DNA of 12,272 nt, taken from positions 1 to 12,272 of the forward strand of contig JAASSQ010000072.1 of the NCBI GenBank assembly GCA_021767845.1, given 5' to 3'. The stretch is from Roseovarius sp. (GTDB taxonomy: Bacteria > Pseudomonadota > Alphaproteobacteria > Rhodobacterales > Rhodobacteraceae). The stretch's first letter is position 1; each line of letters opens with the position of its first letter. This document shows, piece by piece, positions 1 through 6,566 of this stretch. Under the pieces are notes generated by a model. That model had not been told where the DNA came from and searched no databases. It was given only the letters and a program-made list of their open reading frames with translations. The position numbers and the translations under genes were made by a program.

Positions 1-684
1 ATCAAGCCGGTCTGGGATCTGTGGCGCAGCGTGACGCAGGATTTCTTTGCCACCGCCAGTTTCGGCATCGTCGCGAACGAGACCTATGCCCGCGGCATCC
101 GGCATTACCTGGAAGGCGACCTGGGCCTGCCCTGCGCCTTTGCCGTGGCGCGCAGTGCCGGGGCCAAGACCAACAACGAGGAGGTCCGCGCGATGATCGC
201 GCGCGACCGGCCGCTGATCCTGCTGGGGTCGATCAACGAAAAGATCTATCTGGCCGAAACGCAGGGCGGGCACGGGCCGCAGCCGGCCTTCATTCCCGCC
301 AGCTTCCCCGGCGCCGCGATCCGGCGGGCCACGGGCACGCCGATGATGGGCTATGCCGGGGCGACCTATCTTTTGCAGGAGGTGTGCAACGGCCTCTTCG
401 ATGCGCTGTTCCACATCCTGCCGCTGGCCAGCGAGATGGACGCGGCGGCCGCCACGCCCACGCCGCTGCGCCGCGATTTTCCATGGGATGACGATGCCAG
501 CCGCGAGCTTGACCGCATCGTGGCGCAGCATCCCGTGCTGACCCGCATTTCCGCCGCCAAATCCCTGCGCGACGCCGCCGAACAGGCCGCCTTGCGGCAA
601 GGGGCCGAGCGCGTGGTGCTGGAAACCGTTCAATCCCTGTCGCCCGAGCCGCGGCAGGCCACCCCGGTTCACAAGGAGGACTGA
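1..684 (+). CDS. bchZ: Chlorophyllide a reductase subunit Z, C-terminal part (5' end outside window)
   Basis: BchZ is one half of the BchYZ catalytic component of chlorophyllide a reductase (COR), the nitrogenase-like enzyme that, with BchX, reduces ring B on the way to bacteriochlorophyll a. The reading frame is open from base 1 and gives 227 C-terminal residues ending in TGA; the family is roughly twice this length, so the N-terminal half lies upstream. Recognisable stretches are the SAGAKTNNEEVRAMI and PLILLGSINEKIYLAE blocks and the later GYAGATYLLQEVCNGLFDALF block near the C-terminus, typical of BchZ. An internal ATG at 31 gives an open frame but cuts into the domain, so it is not the start. 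The end of the gene holds the pufQ ribosome-binding site (AAGGAGGA, 673-680). In relatives bchCXYZ is transcribed into puf as a superoperon, and a puf promoter often lies inside or near this gene; I could not locate one. Confidence 0.96.
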   Translation: MKPVWDLWRSVTQDFFATASFGIVANETYARGIRHYLEGDLGLPCAFAVARSAGAKTNNEEVRAMIARDRPLILLGSINEKIYLAETQGGHGPQPAFIPASFPGAAIRRATGTPMMGYAGATYLLQEVCNGLFDALFHILPLASEMDAAAATPTPLRRDFPWDDDASRELDRIVAQHPVLTRISAAKSLRDAAEQAALRQGAERVVLETVQSLSPEPRQATPVHKED

Positions 685-688
685 CCCC

Positions 689-913
689 ATGACCGACATC
701 ACGTCAAACCCGCCGCTGCGCAGCCCGCATGGCCGCCGCCGCAACGTGGAATTCAAGGTCTATTTCGCGACGATCTTCATCGTGGCGCTGCCCTTCGCGA
801 CCGTGCGCTACCTGCGCGATATCGCCCGGTTCCGCACGCTCAACCTGCGCGGCCCGCTGGCCCGCGCCTGGGCCGAGGCGGACCGGACGACGCCGTTCAT
901 CTTCTCGGCCTGA
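689..913 (+). CDS. pufQ: PufQ, bacteriochlorophyll/LH1-RC assembly protein
   Basis: This is a 74-residue small membrane protein. PufQ stimulates bacteriochlorophyll formation and is thought to act in pigment delivery or regulation of tetrapyrrole synthesis; its exact biochemistry is unsettled. The basic N-terminal stretch (SPHGRRRNVEFKVYF, about residues 12-26) is followed by one transmembrane segment (about 24-41, IFIVALPFATV) and a basic C-terminal half (RYLRDIARFRTLNLRG), an arrangement typical of the family. Length matches the usual 70-78 residues. The start is fixed by AAGGAGGA at 673-680, nine bases before ATG, inside the end of bchZ. The gene begins four bases after the bchZ stop, so the two are almost certainly co-transcribed. 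It is the first gene of the puf operon and is separated from pufB by a structured 135-bp gap. Confidence 0.93.
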   Translation: MTDITSNPPLRSPHGRRRNVEFKVYFATIFIVALPFATVRYLRDIARFRTLNLRGPLARAWAEADRTTPFIFSA

Positions 914-943
914 GCCCGCGTGGCCGGTGACCCGAGATCCGAG

Positions 944-967
944 CTGCCTGCCCGCAAGGGCAGACAG
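944..967 (+). promoter_or_regulatory. pufQ-pufB intercistronic hairpin with GCAA tetraloop
   Basis: The arms CTGCCTGCCC (944-953) and GGGCAGACAG (958-967) pair over 10 positions with a single C-A mismatch, closed by a GCAA loop of the stable GNRA class. It sits in the 135-bp non-coding gap between pufQ and pufB. The rest of the gap holds a second, weaker 6-bp stem (1004-1009 with 1015-1020) and the pufB ribosome-binding site. No U-run follows, so it is not a classical terminator. In Rhodobacter the pufQ segment is cut from the puf transcript and decays faster than pufBA; a processing or stabilising role for the 5' end of the pufBA message is inference. Confidence 0.6.
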
Positions 968-1003
968 AAACCTGAGGGACCGTGAAGGCCCCGAAGGCAC
1001 CCG

Positions 1004-1020
1004 GCCGCGGGGTTCGCGGC
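1004..1020 (+). other. Small stem-loop in the pufB leader
   Basis: GCCGCG (1004-1009) pairs perfectly with CGCGGC (1015-1020) around a 5-base GGGTT loop. It ends 15 bases before the pufB ribosome-binding site (CGGAGGAAAG, about 1036-1045). A role at the 5' end of the processed pufBA message is possible, but a 6-bp GC stem is not rare in DNA of this composition. Confidence 0.3.
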
Positions 1021-1048
1021 GTCAGCATAACGTTCCGGAGGAAAGTTC

Positions 1049-1198
1049 ATGGCTGATAAATCCGACCTGTCCTTCACAGGTCTCACAGACGAACAGGCCC
1101 AGGAACTGCACTCGGTCTACATGAGCGGCCTTTGGCTGTTCACGCTGATTGCAGTGGTCGCGCATATCGCGACCTTCATCTGGTTCCCGTGGTTCTGA
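1049..1198 (+). CDS. pufB: Light-harvesting complex 1 beta polypeptide
   Basis: This 49-residue LH1 beta chain binds bacteriochlorophyll a in the antenna ring around the reaction centre. The acidic N-terminal half (DKSDLSFTGLTDEQAQELH) leads into a single membrane helix (about residues 27-46). The bacteriochlorophyll ligand is His39 in the AxxxH motif (Ala35-His39). The second conserved His21 and the aromatic C-terminal WFPWF are typical of LH1 beta chains. The start is supported by GGAGGAAAG just upstream. The pufA start follows the stop after a 15-base gap. The alpha/beta pair is made at higher stoichiometry than PufL/PufM, which in relatives depends on mRNA segment stability. The gene is too short to appear in a typical long-ORF scan but is unambiguous by sequence. 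Confidence 0.96.
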   Translation: MADKSDLSFTGLTDEQAQELHSVYMSGLWLFTLIAVVAHIATFIWFPWF

Positions 1199-1213
1199 GG
1201 AAAGGGTTGAGAC

Positions 1214-1375
1214 ATGGCTAAATTCTACAAGATCTGGCTCATTTTCGACCCGCGCCGCGTTTTCGTGGCGCAGGGCGCGTTCCTGTTCCTGCTGGCGGCG
1301 ATGATTCACCTCGTGCTTCTGAGCACCGACGGTTTCAACTGGTTTGAAATCGCGGCCGCCAAGTACGATCGCTGA
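1214..1375 (+). CDS. pufA: Light-harvesting complex 1 alpha polypeptide
   Basis: This 53-residue LH1 alpha chain pairs with PufB to form the antenna ring. It starts with MAKFYKIWLIFDPRRVF, the standard amphipathic LH1 alpha N-terminus, followed by one membrane helix (about residues 16-37). His32, in the AxxxH motif Ala28-His32, is the expected bacteriochlorophyll ligand, and the Trp43 region after the helix (DGFNWFE) is typical of LH1 alpha. The gene ends in TGA and is followed after 19 bases by a very strong hairpin (1395-1423) before pufL. The upstream ribosome-binding site is the GAGGAAAGGG stretch overlapping the pufB stop. The alternative of LH2 (pucA) is unlikely because of its position directly before pufLM. 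Confidence 0.96.
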   Translation: MAKFYKIWLIFDPRRVFVAQGAFLFLLAAMIHLVLLSTDGFNWFEIAAAKYDR

Positions 1376-1394
1376 TCGCTGACCGGAAAGCATC

Positions 1395-1423
1395 GCTGCG
1401 GGCGGGGTCGCCCCGCCCGCGGC
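1395..1423 (+). promoter_or_regulatory. pufA-pufL intercistronic hairpin (mRNA stabiliser)
   Basis: A 13-bp stem: 1395-1407 pairs with 1411-1423 around a TCG loop. The inner ten base pairs (GCGGGCGGGG with CCCCGCCCGC) are perfect, and the outer three include one G-U pair. No U-run follows, so it should not terminate efficiently. In Rhodobacter capsulatus and R. sphaeroides, hairpins in this position protect the pufBA 3' end from exonucleases while pufLM decays faster, giving excess antenna over reaction centre. The same job here is inferred from position and strength. The remaining gap up to pufL (1424-1494) shows only the pufL ribosome-binding site. Confidence 0.85.
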
Positions 1424-1494
1424 TACCACAAGTTTAGATCCGGCTGGCTGTGGGCCCCGCGCCCGGCAGGCCGCCCATTTCGGAGGCTGCGAAA

Positions 1495-2334
1495 ATGGCT
1501 GTGCTCAGTTTCGAACGAAAATACCGGGTCCGCGGAGGGACGCTGATCGGCGGCGATCTGTTCGACTTCTGGGTCGGGCCGTTCTATGTCGGCTTCTTCG
1601 GCGTCACCACGGCGTTTTTCGCCCTGCTGGGGACGATCCTGATCTTCTGGGGCGCCGCGAACCAGGGAACCTTCAACCCCTGGCTCATCAACATCGCGCC
1701 GCCCGACCTGAAATACGGGCTGGGCATGGCGCCGCTGATGGAGGGCGGGCTGTGGCAGATCATCACGATCTGCGCGCTGGGCGCCTTCATCAGCTGGGCG
1801 CTGCGCGAGGTCGAGATCTGCCGCAAGCTGGGCATGGGATACCACGTGCCCTTTGCCTTCAGCGTCGCGATCTTCGCCTATGCCACGCTGGTGGTGTTCC
1901 GCCCGCTGCTGATGGGGGCCTGGGGGCACGGCTTTCCCTATGGCATCTTCAGCCATCTCGACTGGGTGTCGAACACCGGCTACGCCTATCTGCATTTCCA
2001 CTACAACCCGGCGCATATGCTGGCGGTGACGTTCTTCTTCACCACGACGCTGGCGCTGGCGCTGCATGGCGCGCTGATCCTGTCGGCGGCCAATCCCGAG
2101 AAGGGCGAAGAGGCCAAGACACCCGATCACGAGGACACGTTCTTCCGCGATTTCATCGGCTATTCGGTGGGCACGCTGGGGATTCACCGCGTCGGCCTGC
2201 TGCTGGCGCTCAATGCCGGGTTCTGGTCGGCGGTCTGCATCATCATCAGCGGGCCGGTCTGGACCAAGGGCTGGCCCGAGTGGTGGAACTGGTGGCTCGA
2301 GCTGCCGATCTGGCCCTCTCAGGTGGGGATGTAA
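1495..2334 (+). CDS. pufL: Photosynthetic reaction centre L subunit
   Basis: This 279-residue integral membrane protein has five helices and forms, with PufM, the core that holds the special-pair bacteriochlorophylls, pheophytins, quinones and non-haem iron. The expected ligands are visible, shifted by one from R. sphaeroides numbering: His154 and His174 (pigment ligands, the latter the special pair), and His191 and His231 (non-haem iron). Glu213, Asp214 and Ser224 are the proton-path residues of the QB site. A frame also opens further upstream at 1450, but the start at 1495 is chosen because CGGAGG (1481-1486) lies at good spacing and the protein then begins MAVLSFERKYRVRGGTL, the usual PufL N-terminus. 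The stop is three bases before the pufM start. Confidence 0.98.
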   Translation: MAVLSFERKYRVRGGTLIGGDLFDFWVGPFYVGFFGVTTAFFALLGTILIFWGAANQGTFNPWLINIAPPDLKYGLGMAPLMEGGLWQIITICALGAFISWALREVEICRKLGMGYHVPFAFSVAIFAYATLVVFRPLLMGAWGHGFPYGIFSHLDWVSNTGYAYLHFHYNPAHMLAVTFFFTTTLALALHGALILSAANPEKGEEAKTPDHEDTFFRDFIGYSVGTLGIHRVGLLLALNAGFWSAVCIIISGPVWTKGWPEWWNWWLELPIWPSQVGM

Positions 2335-2337
2335 GCA

Positions 2338-3324
2338 ATGCCCGAATATCAGAACATATTCACGCAAGTTCAGGTCCAGGGCCCGCCCGAATGGGGCATG
2401 GACAACGAGAACAACATGGCCGAGGAACGGATGCTCAAGCCGTTCTTCAGCCGGCTGGTCGGCTGGATCGGCAATGCGCAGATCGGGCCGGTCTACCTGG
2501 GCTGGACGGGGTTCATCAGCCTTGTCACCGGGGTTTTGTGGCTCAACATCATCGGGTTGAACATGCTGGCGCAGGTCGGCTGGTCGATCCCGGAGTTCCT
2601 GCGGCAGGGGTTCTGGCTGGCGCTGGAGCCGCCGGGGCCGGAACACGGGCTGTCGATCCCGCCGCTGGACGAGGGCGGCTGGTACATCATCGCCAGCTTC
2701 TTCCTGCTGGTCAGCGTCTGCACCTGGTGGCTGCGCTCCTACCTGCTGGCGCAGCAGCACAAGATGGGCAAGCATGTCGCCTGGGCCTTTGCCAGCGCGA
2801 TCTGGCTGTTCCTGGTGCTGGGCCTGTTCCGCCCGATCCTGATGGGGTCGTGGTCCGAGGCGGTGCCCTATGGCATCTTCCCGCATCTCGACTGGACCAC
2901 GGCGTTCTCGATCCGCTACGGCAATCTTTATTACAACCCCTTTCACTGTCTTTCGATCGTGTTCCTTTACGGCTCGGTCCTGCTGTTCGCGATGCACGGC
3001 GCGACCATCCTGGCCGTGACCCGCTTTGGCGGCGACCGCGAGCTGGAACAGATCTACGACCGGGGCACCGCCAGTGAACGCGCCGCCCTGTTCTGGCGCT
3101 GGACCATGGGGTTCAACGCCACGATGGAGGGCATTCACCGCTGGGCCTGGTGGTTCGCGGTGCTGACGCCGATCACCGGCGGGATCGGTATTCTTCTGAC
3201 GGGAACGGTCGTCGATAACTGGTTCATCTGGGCCCAGGAGCATCACTTCGCGCCGATGTACGACGGCTCCTACGGTTACGAGAGCTACGGGTCTTACGAG
3301 GCCTTCATCGGACAGGAGGACTGA
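2338..3324 (+). CDS. pufM: Photosynthetic reaction centre M subunit with C-terminal extension
   Basis: This 328-residue partner of PufL has the family's key residues, shifted by one from R. sphaeroides: His183 and His203 (pigment ligands, the latter the special pair), His220, Glu235 and His267 (non-haem iron) and Trp253 (QA pocket). The usual M core ends near residue 308 (NWFIWAQEHHFAPM). About 20 further residues rich in Gly, Ser, Tyr and Glu follow (SYGYESYGSYEAF), making the protein about 20 residues longer than R. sphaeroides PufM. C-terminal M extensions are known in species whose reaction centre carries a bound cytochrome, such as Blastochloris viridis, and pufC is indeed next. The start is three bases after pufL. 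The end of pufM contains AGGAGGA (3314-3320), the ribosome-binding site of pufC. Confidence 0.98.
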   Translation: MPEYQNIFTQVQVQGPPEWGMDNENNMAEERMLKPFFSRLVGWIGNAQIGPVYLGWTGFISLVTGVLWLNIIGLNMLAQVGWSIPEFLRQGFWLALEPPGPEHGLSIPPLDEGGWYIIASFFLLVSVCTWWLRSYLLAQQHKMGKHVAWAFASAIWLFLVLGLFRPILMGSWSEAVPYGIFPHLDWTTAFSIRYGNLYYNPFHCLSIVFLYGSVLLFAMHGATILAVTRFGGDRELEQIYDRGTASERAALFWRWTMGFNATMEGIHRWAWWFAVLTPITGGIGILLTGTVVDNWFIWAQEHHFAPMYDGSYGYESYGSYEAFIGQED

Positions 3325-3327
3325 CGC

Positions 3328-4449
3328 ATGTTTCCCGAATGGTTCAGCAAATGGAACAGGGACAACCCCACCGACATCTACCGCCCGGCGATCATCATCG
3401 GCGCGATCGGTGCGGCCGTGTTCGGGGCCACCATGCTGGTGGCCTGGGGGCAGCCCTTCGCCACCGACAGCATGCAGACCGGCCCGCGCGGCACCGGCAT
3501 GTCGGTGCCCGAGTTCAAGTCCGACCTCGCCACCCCTGACCCCTCGATCGAACTGCTGATCGAGGACCCGCCCTTCATCCCCGAACCGGGCGAGGCGCTG
3601 GCCGGCGACATCTACGAGAACGTGCAGGTTCTGGGCGGTCTGACGGATGCCAATTTCAACCGTCTGATGGCGGCGATGAGCCGCTGGGTCGCACCCGAGC
3701 AGGGCTGTGCCTATTGCCACGGCGACGGGGCGCTGGAGACCTATGGCGAGGACAACCTTTACACCAAGGTCGTCGCGCGCCGCATGATCCAGATGACCCA
3801 GGCGATCAACGAAAACTGGGCCGGTCATGTGAACGCCAACAAGGAGGTGGGCGTGACCTGCATGACCTGCCACCGCGGCCAGAACGTGCCAAGCGACATC
3901 TGGTTCAAGCTGGGCGACGTGAACGAGGCCGCGGATGGCTGGGCGGCGAACCAGAACCGGGTGACGCCGCAAAGCCAGTACACCTCGCTGCCCTCGGACG
4001 CTTTGGAGAAATACCTTCTGGATGGCGAGGTGATCGGGGTGCACGACCTGGCCAGCCGGGTCGAGGGCGTGCCGGGGCAGGACGGCTATCCCGGCATCCA
4101 GCAGGCCGAGCGGACCTATTCGCTGATGAACTATGTCAGCAACTCGCTGGGGGTGAACTGCCTGTTCTGCCACAACAGCCGCGCCTTCTATGACGGGGCG
4201 GAAGTGACGCCGCAATGGGCCACCGAAAGCCTGGGCATCCAGATGGTGCTGGAGATGAACAACGACTACCTGGTGCCGCTTCGCGATGAATACCCGCCCG
4301 AACGGCTGGGGCCGGTTCATGCGGATGCGCCCAAGGCCGCCTGCAAGACCTGCCACAAGGGCTATCAGCAGCCGCTGCAAGGCGCGAACGTCATCGCCGA
4401 CTGGCCGGAACTGGCCACCACGTCGGGCACGCCGGATTACGGCAACTGA
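3328..4449 (+). CDS. pufC: Reaction-centre tetrahaem cytochrome c subunit
   Basis: A 373-residue periplasmic cytochrome that docks on the reaction centre and re-reduces the photo-oxidised special pair. Four CxxCH haem-binding motifs are present: Cys127-His131, Cys178-His182, Cys278-His282 and Cys339-His343. Candidate axial methionines lie at 113/117, 153/156 and 267, and His167 may ligate the fourth haem, as in the family. The N-terminus has a short cytoplasmic part and one hydrophobic helix (about residues 19-40), then a periplasmic linker. There is no cysteine before Cys127, so a lipoprotein anchor as in B. viridis is excluded and the helix is probably an uncleaved membrane anchor. The start follows AGGAGGA and lies three bases after pufM. 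No pufX is found downstream. Confidence 0.97.
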   Translation: MFPEWFSKWNRDNPTDIYRPAIIIGAIGAAVFGATMLVAWGQPFATDSMQTGPRGTGMSVPEFKSDLATPDPSIELLIEDPPFIPEPGEALAGDIYENVQVLGGLTDANFNRLMAAMSRWVAPEQGCAYCHGDGALETYGEDNLYTKVVARRMIQMTQAINENWAGHVNANKEVGVTCMTCHRGQNVPSDIWFKLGDVNEAADGWAANQNRVTPQSQYTSLPSDALEKYLLDGEVIGVHDLASRVEGVPGQDGYPGIQQAERTYSLMNYVSNSLGVNCLFCHNSRAFYDGAEVTPQWATESLGIQMVLEMNNDYLVPLRDEYPPERLGPVHADAPKAACKTCHKGYQQPLQGANVIADWPELATTSGTPDYGN

Positions 4450-4454
4450 CCAAC

Positions 4455-4484
4455 CGGGGCGGCGCGTCTGCCTGTGCCGCCCCG
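4455..4484 (+). terminator. Hairpin after pufC, possible partial terminator or mRNA end stabiliser
   Basis: An 11-bp stem, 4455-4465 with 4474-4484 (GGGGCGGCGC with GTGCCGCCCC plus a closing C-G), contains one G-U pair and has an 8-base loop. It starts six bases after the pufC stop, within the 109-bp gap before dxs. No U-run follows, so it may protect the pufLMC 3' end or only weaken read-through into dxs. The rest of the gap shows a minor GC stem and the dxs ribosome-binding site (GAAGGGGG). I see no convincing separate dxs promoter. Confidence 0.6.
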
Positions 4485-4558
4485 CACACCATCGCGCCGC
4501 CTGCGCGCGGCACCTGTTGCGCGGGCGACGCCAAAACCACCCTGAAGGGGGATTTGCG

Positions 4559-6487
4559 ATGCCCAAGGATACGCCCGACACACCGCTTCTCGACCGCGTC
4601 GCCGGCCCCTCGGACCTGCGGCAGATGCCGGACCGTGACCTGGCCCGCCTGGCGGACGAGCTGCGCGCCGAAGTGATCGACGCCGTCAGCCAGACCGGCG
4701 GGCATCTTGGATCGAGCCTCGGGGTCGTGGAACTGACCGTGGCGCTGCACGCCGTGTTCAACACGCCGATGGACAAGCTGATCTGGGACGTGGGCCACCA
4801 GTGCTACCCGCACAAGATCCTGACCGGGCGGCGCGACCGCATCCGCACCCTGCGGCAGAAGGACGGGCTGAGCGGCTTCACCAAGCGGTCGGAATCGGTG
4901 CATGACCCGTTCGGTGCGGCGCATAGCTCCACCTCGATCAGCGCGGCGCTCGGTTTTGCCGTGGGCCGCGACATGGGCCAGCCCACGGGCGATGCCATCG
5001 CCGTGATCGGCGATGGCGCGATCAGCGCCGGTATGGCTTATGAGGCGCTGAACAATGCCGGTCACGAAGGCCGCCGCCTGTTCGTGATCCTCAACGACAA
5101 CGAGATGAGCATCGCGCCGCCCGTGGGCGCGATGTCGTCCTATCTCAGCCGGCTTTACGCGCATGAGCCGCTGGCGCGCATGGCCTCGCTGGCCGAGGGG
5201 TTCCAGGCCGCGATGCCCCCGCCCATGCGCGAAGGCGCGCGGCGCGCGCGCCAGCTTGTGACCGGGTTGACCGGATCGGGCACGCTGTTCGAGGAACTGG
5301 GGTTCCAGTATGTCGGCCCGATCGACGGGCATGACATGGACCAGCTTCTGCCCGTTCTGCGCGCGGCGCGCGCGCGGGCCACGGGGCCGGTGCTCATCCA
5401 TTGCTGCACGGTCAAGGGCAAGGGCTATGCCCCGGCCGAGACCAGCGCCGACAAGTACCACGGCGTCGCCACGTTCGACGTGGAAACCGGAACCCAGACC
5501 AAGGGGCAGGGCGGCGCGCCCTCCTACACCTCGGTCTTCGGGCGGGCGCTGGCCGATCAGGCGGCGCGCGATCCCGACATCGTGGCGGTCACCGCCGCGA
5601 TGCCCGCCGGCACCGGCGTCAGCGCGATGGCCGAGCGGTTCCCCGACCGCGTCTTCGACGTGGGCATCGCCGAACAGCACGGCGTGACCTTCGCCGCCGG
5701 GATGGCGGCCAGCGGGTTGAAGCCCTTTTGCGCGATCTACTCGACCTTCCTGCAGCGCGGCTATGACCAGGTGGTGCATGACGTGGCGCTTCAGGGCCTT
5801 CCTGTGCGCTTCGCCATCGACCGTGCGGGCCTTGTGGGGGCCGATGGCGCCACCCATGCGGGCGCGTTCGACATCGGCTACCTGTGCAGCCTGCCGGGCT
5901 TCACTGTGATGGCCGCCGCCGACGAGGCCGAGCTGACCCACATGGTCGCCACCGCCGCCGCGCATGAAACCGGGCCAATCGCCTTCCGCTATCCGCGCGG
6001 GGCGGGCAGGGGCGTCGATCTGCCCGAGCGCGGCACGCCCCTGCCCATCGGCAAGGGACGGGTGCTGCGCGAGGGCGGGGAGGTCGCGATCCTGTCCTTC
6101 GGGGCGCATCTGGGCGAATGCATTGAGGCCGCCGACCTGCTGGAGCACGAGGGGATCGGCGTGACGCTGGCCGATGCGCGTTTTGCCAAGCCGCTGGACA
6201 CGGATCTCGTTGAAACCCTGGCGCGCGATCACCGGGTGCTGGTGACGGTCGAGCAGGGGGCCGAGGGCGGCTTCGGCTCGGTCGTGATGCACGCGCTGGC
6301 CCGCGCGGGGGCCTTCGACCGAGGCCTTGCGATCCGCGCCATGTGCCTGCCCGATCGCTTCATCGACCAGGCCAGCCCGGCCGAGATGTATGCGGATGCC
6401 GGAATGACCGCCGCCGACATCGCCGCCACCGTGCGCGGCGCATTGGCCCGCACTGGCCGGGTGGTGCCGCTGGCGCTGGCCGAATAG
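4559..6487 (+). CDS. dxs: 1-deoxy-D-xylulose-5-phosphate synthase
   Basis: DXS condenses pyruvate and glyceraldehyde 3-phosphate to DXP, the first and flux-controlling step of the MEP pathway that supplies phytol for bacteriochlorophyll and the carotenoid and quinone side chains. The 642-residue length fits the family (about 620-640). Visible landmarks are catalytic His49 in GGHLGSS, the thiamine-diphosphate motif beginning GDGAISAGM at 151, ending LNN (164-166), Glu372 in VGIAEQHG, and His433 in the DGATHAG block. A longer frame opens upstream inside pufC; the ATG at 4559 is chosen for the preceding GAAGGGGG and because the protein then starts MPKDTPDTPLLDRV, a usual DXS beginning. Expression with puf by read-through is likely. 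A second, housekeeping dxs elsewhere is common in this group but cannot be seen here. Confidence 0.97.
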   Translation: MPKDTPDTPLLDRVAGPSDLRQMPDRDLARLADELRAEVIDAVSQTGGHLGSSLGVVELTVALHAVFNTPMDKLIWDVGHQCYPHKILTGRRDRIRTLRQKDGLSGFTKRSESVHDPFGAAHSSTSISAALGFAVGRDMGQPTGDAIAVIGDGAISAGMAYEALNNAGHEGRRLFVILNDNEMSIAPPVGAMSSYLSRLYAHEPLARMASLAEGFQAAMPPPMREGARRARQLVTGLTGSGTLFEELGFQYVGPIDGHDMDQLLPVLRAARARATGPVLIHCCTVKGKGYAPAETSADKYHGVATFDVETGTQTKGQGGAPSYTSVFGRALADQAARDPDIVAVTAAMPAGTGVSAMAERFPDRVFDVGIAEQHGVTFAAGMAASGLKPFCAIYSTFLQRGYDQVVHDVALQGLPVRFAIDRAGLVGADGATHAGAFDIGYLCSLPGFTVMAAADEAELTHMVATAAAHETGPIAFRYPRGAGRGVDLPERGTPLPIGKGRVLREGGEVAILSFGAHLGECIEAADLLEHEGIGVTLADARFAKPLDTDLVETLARDHRVLVTVEQGAEGGFGSVVMHALARAGAFDRGLAIRAMCLPDRFIDQASPAEMYADAGMTAADIAATVRGALARTGRVVPLALAE

Positions 6488-6511
6488 CCAGCCACCGGGC
6501 CACCAACGAAA

Positions 6512-6543
6512 AACGCCGCGCCGGGGTGCCCCCGCGCGGCGTT
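6512..6543. terminator. Bidirectional terminator between convergent dxs and cycA
   Basis: The arms AACGCCGCGC (6512-6521) and GCGCGGCGTT (6534-6543) pair perfectly. After one C-C mismatch, GGGG (6523-6526) and CCCC (6529-6532) extend the stem. On the minus strand the stem is followed at once by a T-run (the plus strand reads CGAAAAA before it), giving a classic intrinsic terminator for cycA. On the plus strand a weaker TCGTTTT lies four bases after the stem, serving dxs. It occupies most of the 79-bp gap between the two stop codons. Confidence 0.9.
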
Positions 6544-6566
6544 GCGTCGTTTTGAAGCGGGTCAGC

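Noticed and set aside
1..688. A puf promoter with PpsR (TGT-N12-ACA) or Fnr-type sites within bchZ
   Set aside because: I scanned TGT triplets in the 3' part of bchZ and found no matching spaced half-sites. Nothing supports a particular promoter position.
4450..4558. A possible pufX between pufC and dxs
   Set aside because: The gap is only 109 bp, filled by a hairpin and the dxs leader, and no frame of suitable length with a transmembrane helix is present.
1423..4776. A 1117-codon open frame on the minus strand opposite pufL, pufM and pufC
   Set aside because: The translation is His/Arg/Pro/Gln-rich with no domain, and the opposite strand codes for three unmistakable reaction-centre proteins. 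Long antisense frames are expected in high-GC DNA where third-position bias removes stops.
4391..6292. A 633-codon minus-strand frame opposite dxs
   Set aside because: Same low-complexity Arg/Gly/His composition, fully opposite a clear DXS, with no ribosome-binding site or recognisable domain.
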